Below, piece after piece: positions 1 to 8,536 of a stretch of DNA of 64,000 nucleotides. This DNA is from Pseudomonadota bacterium. Lineage in GTDB: Bacteria; Pseudomonadota; Gammaproteobacteria; Burkholderiales; Rhodocyclaceae. Location: the NCBI GenBank assembly GCA_018241725.1, contig JAFEDI010000093.1, positions 212,836-276,835 on the forward strand. Direction: 5' to 3'. The notes beneath the pieces were generated by a model. The model was not told where the DNA came from. It saw only the letters and a list, made by a program, of their open reading frames with translations, and searched no databases. The position numbers were made by a program, and so were the translations under genes. The stretch's first letter is position 1, and each line of letters opens with the position of its first letter.

Positions 1-1
1 G

Positions 2-1222
2 TCCTCATTGGCACCTCTCGATGAAGGCGTTCCCACCTCCGGAAGCGTAACGATCGATACCAAGCGCAAAACCATCCAGCACTTGACCGGTGGCATCGCC
101 GCAGAGATCTTCGTCAAGGAAGGTGAGTTCGTGAAGGCTGGAGCCCCCTTAATACGCATCGACGACGCAAGCACCCAGGCCAATTTCGAATCGGTCCGCC
201 AATATTACCTGACCGTCCGTGCGATGGAAGGCCGTTTGGTTGCCGAGCAGACAGGACAAAGCAGGATCAGCTTCCATCCCGACCTGCAGAAGGTAGCTAA
301 CGATCCTCAGGTAAAGCAAACCCTGGACACCCAACAAAGTCTGTTCCAGTCGCGCCGCAATGCGCTAGCCGCCGACCAACTGGCCTACGAAGAGAGTATC
401 CGCGGCCTGGAAGCTTCTATCCAGGGCTACCAAGGCCTGCTGGCGAGCCGCAAGACTCAGCATGACAACATTCAAGAAGAACTGAGCGGCGTCCGCGACC
501 TGGTCAAGGAGGGCTACGCCCCGCGCAACAAGCAATTGGAATTGGAGCGCCTGCTGGCTGACTCCACCGGAGCCATGGCCGATCTGCAAGGGAATATCCT
601 CCGCGCACGCCAGGGTATCGCCGAGGCCCGTGCCCGTGCCCGCCAGCGTCAGGAGGAATACCGCAAAGAAGTGGACAGTCAGCTTGCAGACGTACGTCGG
701 GAAGTTCAAGCCGATGCCGACAAGCTGAAAGCATCTACCGACGAACTGACCCGCACCACCATCCGCTCTCCGGTAGAAGGGCAGGTCGTTGGCCTGACTA
801 CCCAGACTGTCGGCGGCGTCATCGGACCTGGCCAGAAGCTGATGGACATCGTGCCACGCCACGAATCCCTGCTGCTTGAGGCCCACGTGCCCCCCCACCT
901 CATCGATCGCCTCAAACCGGGTCAGGAGACCGACGTACGCTTCTCCACCTTCGCCCACTCCCCGGCGCTGGTAGTGGAGGGCAAGGTGGATTCCATTTCC
1001 ACCGACCTGATCACCGAGCCCCCCAGCGCCAATGCGCCCGCCAGCTCCTACTATCTGGCCCGCATATCGCTGACCGACAAAGGCATGAAGGAACTGGGTG
1101 ATCGCCAGATGCAGGCTGGCATGCCCGCCGAAGTCGTCATAAAGACCGGCGAACGTACCGTGCTCAACTATCTGCTACATCCGCTGATCAAGCGCCTCGC
1201 CGCGTCGATGAAAGAGGAATAA
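2..1222 (+). CDS. Type I secretion membrane-fusion protein, HlyD/AprE family (5' truncated)
   Basis: Periplasmic adaptor that links an inner-membrane ABC transporter to a TolC-type channel for one-step secretion. The reading frame is open to the left edge, so the N-terminal cytoplasmic stub and single membrane anchor are missing; the first visible residues (SSLAPLDEGVPTSGSV) normally follow that anchor. Next come the first lipoyl half (TKRKTIQHLTGG), a long alpha-helical hairpin (about residues 65-240) and the second lipoyl/beta-barrel part (SPVEGQVVGLTTQTVGG onward), the order of the AprE/PrtE/HlyD family. The tolC-like gene starts 3 bases after its stop, so they are co-transcribed. The partner ABC ATPase is presumably just outside the window. 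The likely cargo is the giant protein at 20301-29876, an inference from gene content. Confidence 0.93.
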   Translation, partial: SSLAPLDEGVPTSGSVTIDTKRKTIQHLTGGIAAEIFVKEGEFVKAGAPLIRIDDASTQANFESVRQYYLTVRAMEGRLVAEQTGQSRISFHPDLQKVANDPQVKQTLDTQQSLFQSRRNALAADQLAYEESIRGLEASIQGYQGLLASRKTQHDNIQEELSGVRDLVKEGYAPRNKQLELERLLADSTGAMADLQGNILRARQGIAEARARARQRQEEYRKEVDSQLADVRREVQADADKLKASTDELTRTTIRSPVEGQVVGLTTQTVGGVIGPGQKLMDIVPRHESLLLEAHVPPHLIDRLKPGQETDVRFSTFAHSPALVVEGKVDSISTDLITEPPSANAPASSYYLARISLTDKGMKELGDRQMQAGMPAEVVIKTGERTVLNYLLHPLIKRLAASMKEE

Positions 1223-1225
1223 GTC

Positions 1226-2605
1226 GTGTCCGTTATTCGCCCCCTCATCCGCCTCCTGCCCGGTACCAGCCTGTCACGCCTGACTGGCGCACTCAGCCTG
1301 GCGCTGGCCGCCGCGCCAGCCGGTGCCATCGATTTGATGCAAGCCTATGAGCGTGCCCTCAGCCAGGACGCCAGCTATCAAGCAGCCCGTGCCGATGCCG
1401 ACGCTCGCCGGGAAGCCGTGCCCCAGGCCCTCGCTCAATTGATGCCCAATGTCTCCAGCAATCTGTCCCGCAGCAAGAACATCACGGAACAGCGCTCCCC
1501 AAACGTCCTGGGCGTCTTAGGCAAAACCAACTACGAATACTTCAGTAGCAACTACGGTATCAGCCTGCGCCAGCCGCTGTTCCGCAAGTACAACTTCGCG
1601 CTCTACCGTCAGGCAAAATCCGACGTGGAAACCGCCGAAGCCAGTCTGGACAAGAGCTTGCAGGACCTTGTCGTTCGCATGGCCGGTAGCTATTTCGATG
1701 CACTGATGGCCAAATCCCAGTACGCATTGGTCATGGCCCAAAAGGATGCCTACGGCTTGCAGCTGGCCGCAGCCAAGCAGAGCTTTGCCAAGGGACAAGG
1801 CACTGTCATTGACGTGGACGACGCCCAGGCCCGTTACGACATGACCGTCGCCCAGGAACTGGAAGCCCTTCAAAACCTCAGCTACACCCGCCGGGCCCTG
1901 CAGGTCATCGTCAACGAGCCCGTGGAAGCCGTCGCCGATCTGGTGCCAGCCCGCATGGAACTGACCCCACCGTTCCCGGACAATGTAGAGGAATGGATCG
2001 CGCGCGCCGAGGAGACCAACCCCGAGTTGCGTGCCCTACGCGCCTCCATGGAATCAGCCAACCAGGAACTCGCCAAAGCCCGCTCTGGCCATTACCCGAC
2101 GGCGGACCTGTTCGTCCAGCGGAGCATGAGCGAAAGCGACAACAACGTGTCCATCAACAGCCGCTACCTGACCTCTCAGGCTGGCGTGCAGGTGAGCATT
2201 CCGCTGTTCTCCGGTGGCTACGTTTCCTCGCAAATGCGTCAAGCCCGCGCCAACATCCAGAAAATCGAGCAGCAATACGAAGGGCGCCGCCGGGAAATCA
2301 ACCTGCAGGTACGCAAGGAATATCAGAACATTACCGAAGGCATCGCCAAGATCCAGGCCCTGCAACAGGCCGAACGCTCCGCAGAACGGGCACTCGACTC
2401 GAACCAGAAGGGCCTCCCTGCCGGTACCCGCAGCCGGGTGGACATCCTCAACGCCCAGCAACAGTTGATCAACACCAAACGCGATCTGGTCCAGGCCCGT
2501 CTCACCTACATCCTCGCCCGCGTCCGCCTGCAGGGGCTGGTGAGCTCCCTCAACGAAAAGGAAATCCAGACCATCAACAACTGGCTGGAAACACCGCGCA
2601 GCTGA
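1226..2605 (+). CDS. TolC-family outer membrane channel of a type I secretion system
   Basis: Outer-membrane efflux/secretion duct that docks onto the adjacent HlyD-type adaptor. The 459-residue length, signal peptide (about residues 1-35, ending AAAPAGA before IDLMQAYERAL) and two alternating helix/strand repeats with many Gln/Ala/Arg-rich helical segments fit the type I secretion TolC subfamily. The start is GTG at 1226, preceded by a GAGGA ribosome-binding site inside the end of the upstream gene, which implies translational coupling. The gene ends at a strong hairpin shared with the convergent glycosyltransferase gene. A metal or drug efflux channel is possible in principle, but pairing with an AprE-type adaptor favours protein secretion. 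Confidence 0.93.
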   Translation: MSVIRPLIRLLPGTSLSRLTGALSLALAAAPAGAIDLMQAYERALSQDASYQAARADADARREAVPQALAQLMPNVSSNLSRSKNITEQRSPNVLGVLGKTNYEYFSSNYGISLRQPLFRKYNFALYRQAKSDVETAEASLDKSLQDLVVRMAGSYFDALMAKSQYALVMAQKDAYGLQLAAAKQSFAKGQGTVIDVDDAQARYDMTVAQELEALQNLSYTRRALQVIVNEPVEAVADLVPARMELTPPFPDNVEEWIARAEETNPELRALRASMESANQELAKARSGHYPTADLFVQRSMSESDNNVSINSRYLTSQAGVQVSIPLFSGGYVSSQMRQARANIQKIEQQYEGRRREINLQVRKEYQNITEGIAKIQALQQAERSAERALDSNQKGLPAGTRSRVDILNAQQQLINTKRDLVQARLTYILARVRLQGLVSSLNEKEIQTINNWLETPRS

Positions 2606-2621
2606 ACCCTACGAGCAGCCT

Positions 2622-2667
2622 GGAGGCGTGGCTCCGGGGCCCACAGGACTTGGCCCCGAACGCCTCC
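2622..2667. terminator. Two-tier hairpin between convergent genes
   Basis: GGAGGCGT (2622-2629) pairs with ACGCCTCC (2660-2667), and inside it CGGGGCC (2635-2641) pairs with GGCCCCG (2652-2658) around a 10-base loop. It fills nearly all the 67 bases between the stops of the tolC-like gene and the convergent glycosyltransferase gene. There is no good T-run on either side, so it may be a barrier hairpin rather than a classical intrinsic terminator. Confidence 0.5.
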
Positions 2668-2672
2668 TACGT

Positions 2673-3962
2673 TCACAAGAGCGCGAGGATATCCTTCAGG
2701 CTGTTACGTAGTTCGTCCGCACCAAGCGGAGACGCCGACGACACCGCAGCAAGCCCTTCGACCCAAGCCAGTTGCTGGGAAAGGCATACTGTCCGCGCAT
2801 CATGGTGCTTACGGACGAACTCCCTGGCCTGTCGCCCGAGCCGCGCCCGCTCCTCGGGTGCGTCGAGCAGGCGACACACTTCATCGGCCAGCCCCCGGCT
2901 ATCGAAAAAATCGACCAATCGCCCGGTTTCACCATCCTGGATGATCGCCTCCAATGGAGCCGTCCGGCTGCCGACGACGGCACAGCCGATCCCCATCGCC
3001 TCCAGCAGACCAGCGGGAACCGCCGAGGGATAACGCATCTGGACATGCACCGTCGACAGCTGCAACAGACCGACCCACTGGGGGGCAGTCAACTCACCGA
3101 CGAAATGCACCCGGCGCCAGTCGGCCTCAGCAGCCTGGGACCTCAACTCGGCAATCAGGGATTCCCGCCAACCCCGACCACCGGCAGTTCCTGCGACAAC
3201 CCCATCACCACCGGCAATCAGCACATGAGCGTGCGGCCGACGATTGAGGATATCGGGCAACGCACGCATGAACACATGGAAACCGACCTGGGGTGACAGT
3301 TCGCGGCAAACAAAGGTGATCACCTCGTCCTGCCGCGTCAAGCTCAACTGCCCGTTGAGGGTCAGGCTGATGTCCTCCTTAGGCCCCAGTGCATCGATGT
3401 CGATCCCCTCAGGCACCACAGTCAGGCGGTCGCGCCAGGCTTTTGGAAAGGAGTCGGCCTGCCAGCGGGTCGGTACCATGCCTTGGTCCGCCCGATCGAA
3501 CTGCAGGCGTTGAGCCAGTTGCTGCACCCGCAAGCTTCCCTCACGAAGCGGATCCTGCTCCACGAACTCTGCATCGAAATCCCCATCGGCAGACTGTCGG
3601 AAATAATCACAACAGATGCCTAAACGAGCCTCCGGCCAGACGTCCTTGACGAACAAACCCTCCCCCCAACCCGAATGAGCCAGGATCACCTGAGGCTCGA
3701 AACCCTCGGCCTTCAGGCCGACAGCTGCGCGCATACAGGCCTCGCCAACAACGATCTTGCCCTCCAGCTCAGCCAGCCACGGATGCACACCGGCCGTAGC
3801 ACTACGCTGCAATGCAAACGGAACCAGGCGGACCCCCTCCCACTGCGTTGCGGTCGAGGCCTGCAGGGTCAGTGCAACGACAGTGTGTCCAGCCTTGGCC
3901 AGTGCCGGCGCCAAATGAGAGAACTGGGCGGGGAAATGCGGATGAATGATCAGAATGTTCAT
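2673..3962 (-). CDS. Glycosyltransferase, GT4-like
   Basis: Predicted cytoplasmic retaining glycosyltransferase of GT-B fold. The N-terminal Rossmann half begins MNILIIHPHFPAQFSHLAPALAKAG, with a conserved early HFP/Q segment. The C-terminal half holds the nucleotide-sugar site: VPEGIDIDAL, a GGDG loop, and YPSAVPAGLLEAMGIGCAVVGS, equivalent to the E-x7-E region of GT4. Length is 429 residues. It is the last gene of a minus-strand run (ligase, two small unknowns, this gene). The substrate cannot be read from sequence; the context suggests a surface glycan or glycosylation of a secreted protein. Confidence 0.85.
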   Translation of the reverse strand: MNILIIHPHFPAQFSHLAPALAKAGHTVVALTLQASTATQWEGVRLVPFALQRSATAGVHPWLAELEGKIVVGEACMRAAVGLKAEGFEPQVILAHSGWGEGLFVKDVWPEARLGICCDYFRQSADGDFDAEFVEQDPLREGSLRVQQLAQRLQFDRADQGMVPTRWQADSFPKAWRDRLTVVPEGIDIDALGPKEDISLTLNGQLSLTRQDEVITFVCRELSPQVGFHVFMRALPDILNRRPHAHVLIAGGDGVVAGTAGGRGWRESLIAELRSQAAEADWRRVHFVGELTAPQWVGLLQLSTVHVQMRYPSAVPAGLLEAMGIGCAVVGSRTAPLEAIIQDGETGRLVDFFDSRGLADEVCRLLDAPEERARLGRQAREFVRKHHDARTVCLSQQLAWVEGLAAVSSASPLGADELRNSLKDILALL

Positions 3963-4095
3963 GCGGGTACAATTTCAGGAAGCACGGGAAGCGAACTCTT
4001 GGGGTCGTCGCTACGAGAGGGCAATACATCAGTGATACGAGGCGGAAGGCTGCATTATCCCCGATCACCTCATGGGGTAGTCAGCGCCCCGCGCG

Positions 4096-4614
4096 TCAAT
4101 GGAAGCTTGTCGGACTCTGCGTGCCGCCCGATGCCAACTCTGCCAACCAGGGGGGACAGGCCTCCAAGGGCCACCCTCCCACGCTACACTGACTGTGCAG
4201 GATACCCAACCATTGCCGTAGAGCCTGCGGCGGCAAGGTCAACATCACCCTTTCGCCCTCTCTTCCACGGAAGGCGAGACGTAGCGCTGCGTCGTTACCC
4301 CCGGAAATGTCCACCGCCTGCACCAACCAGCTACACCGAGCCTTCTCCGATCGCACCGGAGCCTGGGGCACGAGCGCCTGCAGCGCAGCCTGCAAGGCGA
4401 ACCCCTGCATGACATTGGCCATACTGGCGTCCATCTGCCGATTCCCGACTCCATGCTGCTTCTCAAGCCACTCGCAGAGATGAGGAAGCAGGCGGCCAAT
4501 CAATCGCCGGGTCAGCCACAGGATCTGAGCCTCACCCGGCGCAATCTCGCCACTCAGACGGATGCGGTCTTCCACGTCCACATACTCGGTGGTGAAACGC
4601 TGCAGTTCACTCAT
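4096..4614 (-). CDS. Conserved-looking protein of unknown function (172 aa)
   Basis: I do not recognise this protein. It has no signal peptide or membrane segment. The N-terminal half is helical and charged (SELQRFTTEYVDVEDRIRLS, then LTRRLIGRLLPHLCEWLEKQ), and the C-terminal half looks mixed alpha/beta (SWLVQAVDISGG, RVMLTLPPQALRQWL). Its ATG lies 6 bases after the stop of the 85-residue gene upstream, so the two are probably one transcript and perhaps functional partners. Codon use matches the neighbours. Position among secretion and glycosyltransferase genes hints at a role in the surface island, but no function is assigned. Confidence 0.7.
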   Translation of the reverse strand: MSELQRFTTEYVDVEDRIRLSGEIAPGEAQILWLTRRLIGRLLPHLCEWLEKQHGVGNRQMDASMANVMQGFALQAALQALVPQAPVRSEKARCSWLVQAVDISGGNDAALRLAFRGREGERVMLTLPPQALRQWLGILHSQCSVGGWPLEACPPWLAELASGGTQSPTSFH

Positions 4615-4620
4615 CGGAGA

Positions 4621-4878
4621 TCACACCAACAACAAAGTCGGGACACCCTCCTGGGCATCCTCGGGGAGGCCGACCACACTGATGACGGTCACACCGACGC
4701 CGGATCTGTCTACAGGATGGAAATAGGCGTCCTCACCCAAAGGCCACCAACCGATGGACTCCGCCTCGACAGCATGCAACTCGAGCACCTCATCCACGCA
4801 CGCACCTGCGGCCGTGTGCTGAGCAACGTTGACTTCGGGCACGAGCGTCGTGCCGCTGATAATAAGGGTATCGTTCAT
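4621..4878 (-). CDS. Small protein of unknown function (85 aa)
   Basis: A short acidic, cytoplasmic-looking protein beginning MNDTLIISGTTLVPEVNVAQ and ending in hydrophobic VPTLLLV. It contains a compact aromatic/acidic segment (SIGWWPLGEDAYFHPVD). It has no signal peptide and no family I recognise. The ATG at 4878 has no clear ribosome-binding site, but the 6-base gap to the next gene downstream supports a real two-gene unit. The acidic character would suit a small binding partner of the more basic 172-residue protein; that is inference only. Confidence 0.6.
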   Translation of the reverse strand: MNDTLIISGTTLVPEVNVAQHTAAGACVDEVLELHAVEAESIGWWPLGEDAYFHPVDRSGVGVTVISVVGLPEDAQEGVPTLLLV

Positions 4879-4969
4879 GGCGCCCGAAGTTTCGCGTTAG
4901 AGTCGGACAAGTGCAAGTGCCCCGTGCCCTCCACGCCCTCTCCCGACCGTTTTTCAATAGCCGTATCTT

Positions 4970-5836
4970 TCAGGGCTCCACGCGACGACGCAGATAACTC
5001 ACAAAACGCGGCACGCCATTCCTCGTTACGTCACGATACTGGTAGGTCACCACGCTGCCTACCGCCGGTGGATCACGACGTAGCGCATCGGTAAAGCCGG
5101 TGCCAATCTCAAAGCGCCGCCCCTCCGGCGTCTCGACCTGCAGCGCCCCCATCATCCCGGTCAGCCGGCCACGCCCCGGCACATGAGCGACAACGGTCGC
5201 CTCTGCGTCTCGCAGTGGCTTGAGCTTGAGGAGGACGTCGCTTCGACCGGTCAGGTACGGCGCGTCGGCCAGATGCAGCATCACGCCTTCGCCTCCTGCC
5301 GAGACGATTTCATCCAGCTTCTCTTTCAACGCCTGGCGGTCGGTTACACGGAACTGCTCGACGAGTTCCAGCCACGGAACCCCAGCCTGCTTCACCAACC
5401 CACGCAAGGCCTCGATCCGTGCGGTGAAATCACCACGCCCATTGGGCTGTTCGAAAACCATGAATTTCACCTGCAGCCAATCCTCGTCCCTGGGCTGCAG
5501 CTTCCGCACAATACCGGACAACACCTCGAAACGTCGTCGCCCCATCCACAATTCACCATCGAGTGGTTCCGGCGGCAGTGCCGCAGTGAACCACGCGGGA
5601 GCGTTGACCTGACGGCCACTACGAAAACGCAGCATCTTTCCGTCCCACACGGCGCGCACCCCGTCCAGCTTCTCGCTGACCCAGTAGCGCGTGACATCCA
5701 CGTCACCACGCATCGTCTCGGCCAGCAACAGCGGGGGCGAAGCAATCGGCTCACCAGCCCAGGCTGGCACCAGCACGCACCCCCAGCACACCGGCAGCAT
5801 CAACGCGACAAATCCGCGTCGCAGATCAGCTAACAT
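4970..5836 (-). CDS. Periplasmic-type ATP-dependent DNA ligase (LigE-like minimal ligase)
   Basis: Seals nicks in DNA using ATP. From the ATG at 5836 (good GAGAGG ribosome-binding site) the protein has 288 residues. A signal peptide (MLADLRRGF...VPAWA, about residues 1-27) suggests export to the periplasm. Motif I is EKLDGVR with nucleotidylated Lys56; motif III is LDGELWMGR (92-100), followed by EGVMLHL (motif IV) and LLKLKPL (motif V). A short OB domain completes a minimal two-domain ligase. The frame is open upstream to a GTG at 5872, but that start would overlap the divergent glycosyltransferase start and lacks a ribosome-binding site. Such ligases have been linked to DNA uptake or extracellular DNA in other proteobacteria. 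Confidence 0.88.
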   Translation of the reverse strand: MLADLRRGFVALMLPVCWGCVLVPAWAGEPIASPPLLLAETMRGDVDVTRYWVSEKLDGVRAVWDGKMLRFRSGRQVNAPAWFTAALPPEPLDGELWMGRRRFEVLSGIVRKLQPRDEDWLQVKFMVFEQPNGRGDFTARIEALRGLVKQAGVPWLELVEQFRVTDRQALKEKLDEIVSAGGEGVMLHLADAPYLTGRSDVLLKLKPLRDAEATVVAHVPGRGRLTGMMGALQVETPEGRRFEIGTGFTDALRRDPPAVGSVVTYQYRDVTRNGVPRFVSYLRRRVEP

Positions 5837-5866
5837 TCTCCGCCTCTCTCTTTTCTGGTCCATGGC

Positions 5867-7015
5867 GTGCACATTCTAATCAATGCCGATTGCATTTACC
5901 CGCCCCTTACGGGAATCGGACGATACGCATTCCGGTTGGCCACTGGCCTGCAGACCCACCCGAGAATCGCACGCCTCGAAGCACTCGCTGGCGGCCGTGA
6001 AGTCGATCTGGCAAGTCGCCTTAGGACAGAACCACGCTGGCTCCGGGTTGCCAAGAAACTACCGTTCCAGAGCCTTTTGCGGCGCACCTACGAACATGTC
6101 CGCAACGCCCGCGAACAGGGTCGTCCCGCGGTCTCCAGCAAAGACGTGATTTATCACGAACCCCGCTACATCGCAGCCCGTGTCCGTTACCCTCTGGTAG
6201 TCACCGTGCACGACCTGTCCCATGTGCGCCATCCGGAGTTTCATCGCCCGGACGCCGTCGAGCATCTCGAACGGGGCCTCGCCGACAGCCTCGAACGGGC
6301 AGCCCGCATCATCACCGTCTCGGAGTTTGTCCGTGGCGAAGTCCTGGAACATTTTGGCCTGCCGCCCGACAAGGTCGTCGCAGTCAAGAACGGCGTGGAC
6401 CCGGTTTTCCATCCGATGAATGCCACTGAAACACTGCCGGTCCGCCGCAAATTCGGCCTGGAAGAGAAGGATTACATCCTTGCCATCGGCACCCTGGAGC
6501 CGCGCAAGAACCTGCTGCGCCTGTTCGACGCGTTCTCCCGCCTCCCCGACAATGTGCGCAAGCGCCATCCCATCGTCGTCGGGGGTGCAGTCGGCTGGCT
6601 CAACGAAAACATCAGCCAGCGCCTGCGCGGCCTGGAAAGCCGGGGCGAGGTGATCCGCCTCGGCTACGTTCCGGAGGCCGACCTGCCGGCCTTATATGCC
6701 GGCGCCTGGGCCTGCGCTTATCCGTCCGTCTATGAAGGATTCGGCCTGCCGGCGCTGGAAGCCATGGCCTCAGGCATTCCTACCCTGACGAGCAATGCCT
6801 CTTCCTTGCCGGAAGTGACCGGCGACGCCGCCCTGACTTGCAACACGGCCGATGTACCTGAACTGAGCGAACAGCTTGCCCGCCTGCTCGAAGACAACAT
6901 GCTGCGCGACCGCCTGAGTCGCGACGGCCCGCTCCGAGCCATCGACATGAGCTGGGACCGCTGCGTAGACGCAACCGTGCAGGTTTATGCCGACGCCTTG
7001 AGCGCAGCGCGGTAG
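5867..7015 (+). CDS. Glycosyltransferase, GT4 family
   Basis: GT-B-fold retaining glycosyltransferase of 382 residues. The N-terminus (MHILINADCIYPPLTGIGRYA) carries the acceptor-side glycine motif typical of mannosyl/rhamnosyl GT4 enzymes. The donor site is clear: AIGTLEPRKNLLRLFDAF, then YPSVYEGFGLPALEAMASG, the E-x7-E motif (EGFGLPALE). It starts with GTG at 5867, and the divergent ligase frame has a mirror GTG in the same GTGCAC palindrome. Its 3' end overlaps the convergent glycosyltransferase gene by 31 bases. Probable role: sugar addition in assembly of the exported polysaccharide. Confidence 0.9.
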   Translation: MHILINADCIYPPLTGIGRYAFRLATGLQTHPRIARLEALAGGREVDLASRLRTEPRWLRVAKKLPFQSLLRRTYEHVRNAREQGRPAVSSKDVIYHEPRYIAARVRYPLVVTVHDLSHVRHPEFHRPDAVEHLERGLADSLERAARIITVSEFVRGEVLEHFGLPPDKVVAVKNGVDPVFHPMNATETLPVRRKFGLEEKDYILAIGTLEPRKNLLRLFDAFSRLPDNVRKRHPIVVGGAVGWLNENISQRLRGLESRGEVIRLGYVPEADLPALYAGAWACAYPSVYEGFGLPALEAMASGIPTLTSNASSLPEVTGDAALTCNTADVPELSEQLARLLEDNMLRDRLSRDGPLRAIDMSWDRCVDATVQVYADALSAAR

Positions 7016-8094
7016 ACCTCCGCATACGCCGCATTGACCTTGGTCATACGGAACAGCTCGTCGAAACGACGAGCCGCTCCTCTCCCAAGCTCTTCCGCAA
7101 GTGCGGAATCGTCGGCCAAGCGCTGCATCGCATTACGTAGCGCCAAGGGATCCTGCGGCGGAATGACCATCCCGGTTTCGCCATCCACATTGACGTAGCT
7201 CGACCCCGTTCCGATCTCGCAGCTGATCATCGGCTTGCCCAGCATGGCGGCCTCGAGCAGAAAGACGCCGAAGGCCTCGGCCCGCAAATGGGATGGAAAA
7301 ACAACCCCACGACACAGGGACAACAGGGCCATCTTGTCCTCGTCACTGATACGCCCGAGCAGATGCACATTCGGCCAACCCTGCACCTGCTCCGCAATCC
7401 CATTCCACAATGGACCTTCTCCAGCCATCGCCACCTGCAGCCCGGTACCCTTCACCGCCTCCAGCAAGAAGGGCAAGCCCTTGTAATGGCGGAACACACC
7501 GACAAAAAGGAAGAACCCCTCCCCCAGCCGGGCCCGCCAGGCCGCCTGCCGCTGTGGATCCGGCTGCGGATAGGAGTCCGGATCGATCCCCAGCGGCACG
7601 ACCTCGAGCTTGGAGGCCCAGCGCTGCAGAACCGGACTACTCATTGCGTACTGAGGAGAGGTCGCCACCACCCGGAAAGCCCGCTTGAACAGACGATTCT
7701 TCAACGGCCGATAAAACGGCATCAGACGCTGCTGGGCAACCACATCCGAGTGGTAGGTAATAACGATCGGGCGCCGCGGCCCCAGCAACGCCACCAAATC
7801 ACCGAACGGCCACGGATAATGGAGGTGGATGACATCGGCCCACCGGGCCAAACGCCTATAAACATCCATCCCTCTCCAAGTCATTGGGCAAGACGCAATT
7901 TCGACCGATTGAGGCAAACGCGTCACATGGATGCCATCAACCTCCAGCTCGCTCGGCCCGCCTTTGCGGCTCAAAGTCAGCACGCGCGACTCGATACCAT
8001 ACGCCGCCCCTCCCAGGCACAGTTGGCGAATGACCTGCTCCCCTCCACCCGTGGTGTCAGGCAGGAAGGTCTTGTAGAAATGCAATACGCGCAT
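6985..8094 (-). CDS. Glycosyltransferase, GT4 family
   Basis: GT-B glycosyltransferase of 369 residues starting MRVLHFYKTFLPDTTGGGEQVIRQL, where GGGEQ is the usual acceptor-side loop. VPLGIDPDSY marks the inter-domain segment, FLFVGVFRHYKGLPFLLEAV the donor domain, and PSHLRAEAFGVFLLEAAMLGKP the E-x7-E motif. It is a single gene on the minus strand facing the previous glycosyltransferase, with a 31-base tail-to-tail overlap. Its ATG lies about 100 bases from the start of the small membrane protein on the other strand. Substrate unknown. Confidence 0.9.
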   Translation of the reverse strand: MRVLHFYKTFLPDTTGGGEQVIRQLCLGGAAYGIESRVLTLSRKGGPSELEVDGIHVTRLPQSVEIASCPMTWRGMDVYRRLARWADVIHLHYPWPFGDLVALLGPRRPIVITYHSDVVAQQRLMPFYRPLKNRLFKRAFRVVATSPQYAMSSPVLQRWASKLEVVPLGIDPDSYPQPDPQRQAAWRARLGEGFFLFVGVFRHYKGLPFLLEAVKGTGLQVAMAGEGPLWNGIAEQVQGWPNVHLLGRISDEDKMALLSLCRGVVFPSHLRAEAFGVFLLEAAMLGKPMISCEIGTGSSYVNVDGETGMVIPPQDPLALRNAMQRLADDSALAEELGRGAARRFDELFRMTKVNAAYAEVYRAALKASA

Positions 8095-8195
8095 TGAATA
8101 TCCGAAAGTCGCAAACGGGCCCGCCGTTCAGGCAGCCGCATATTAATGGACTTCATAATATAATGCTGCCTTTGCTCCAGCATCGAGCAAAGGCA

Positions 8196-8516
8196 ATGGC
8201 TCATCCAGAAGTCGTTCAACGGCCCTCCACCTCCTTGCCCCGCAGACTCATCACCTATCTGAAGGTTCGTGCAGGCGAAGAAGACAAACAGAAGCACTTC
8301 CTCTATAGCCTCGCCATCCAGCTCTTCTTCATGGTCGCCGGCTTCGATGCCTGGACCAGCGCCGTCCTGACCCTGAGCGTCGGCTACGCCAAGGAGATCT
8401 GGGACGAACACTTCGGCAGCGGCTTCTGCTGGCACGACCAGTTCGCCAACCTCCTTGGAGCCCTGTACGCGATCGGCCTCTGGCACATTCCCGCACTGGG
8501 CCATTGGGCGACCTAG
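8196..8516 (+). CDS. Small membrane protein, YfiM-like
   Basis: A 106-residue protein when started at the ATG at 8196, which has an AAAGG ribosome-binding site 5 bases upstream; longer starts (ATG 8163, TTG 8094) lack one. It shows the pattern DKQKHFLYS, a hydrophobic stretch, YAKEIWDEHFGSGFCWHDQFANLLG and a second hydrophobic stretch. This resembles the YfiM/VanZ-like group of short membrane proteins with conserved His, Asp and Glu. Two transmembrane segments are likely. It precedes the ABC exporter permease. Function is unknown. Confidence 0.65.
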   Translation: MAHPEVVQRPSTSLPRRLITYLKVRAGEEDKQKHFLYSLAIQLFFMVAGFDAWTSAVLTLSVGYAKEIWDEHFGSGFCWHDQFANLLGALYAIGLWHIPALGHWAT

Positions 8517-8536
8517 CCTTCCTACCCGACCCATCC

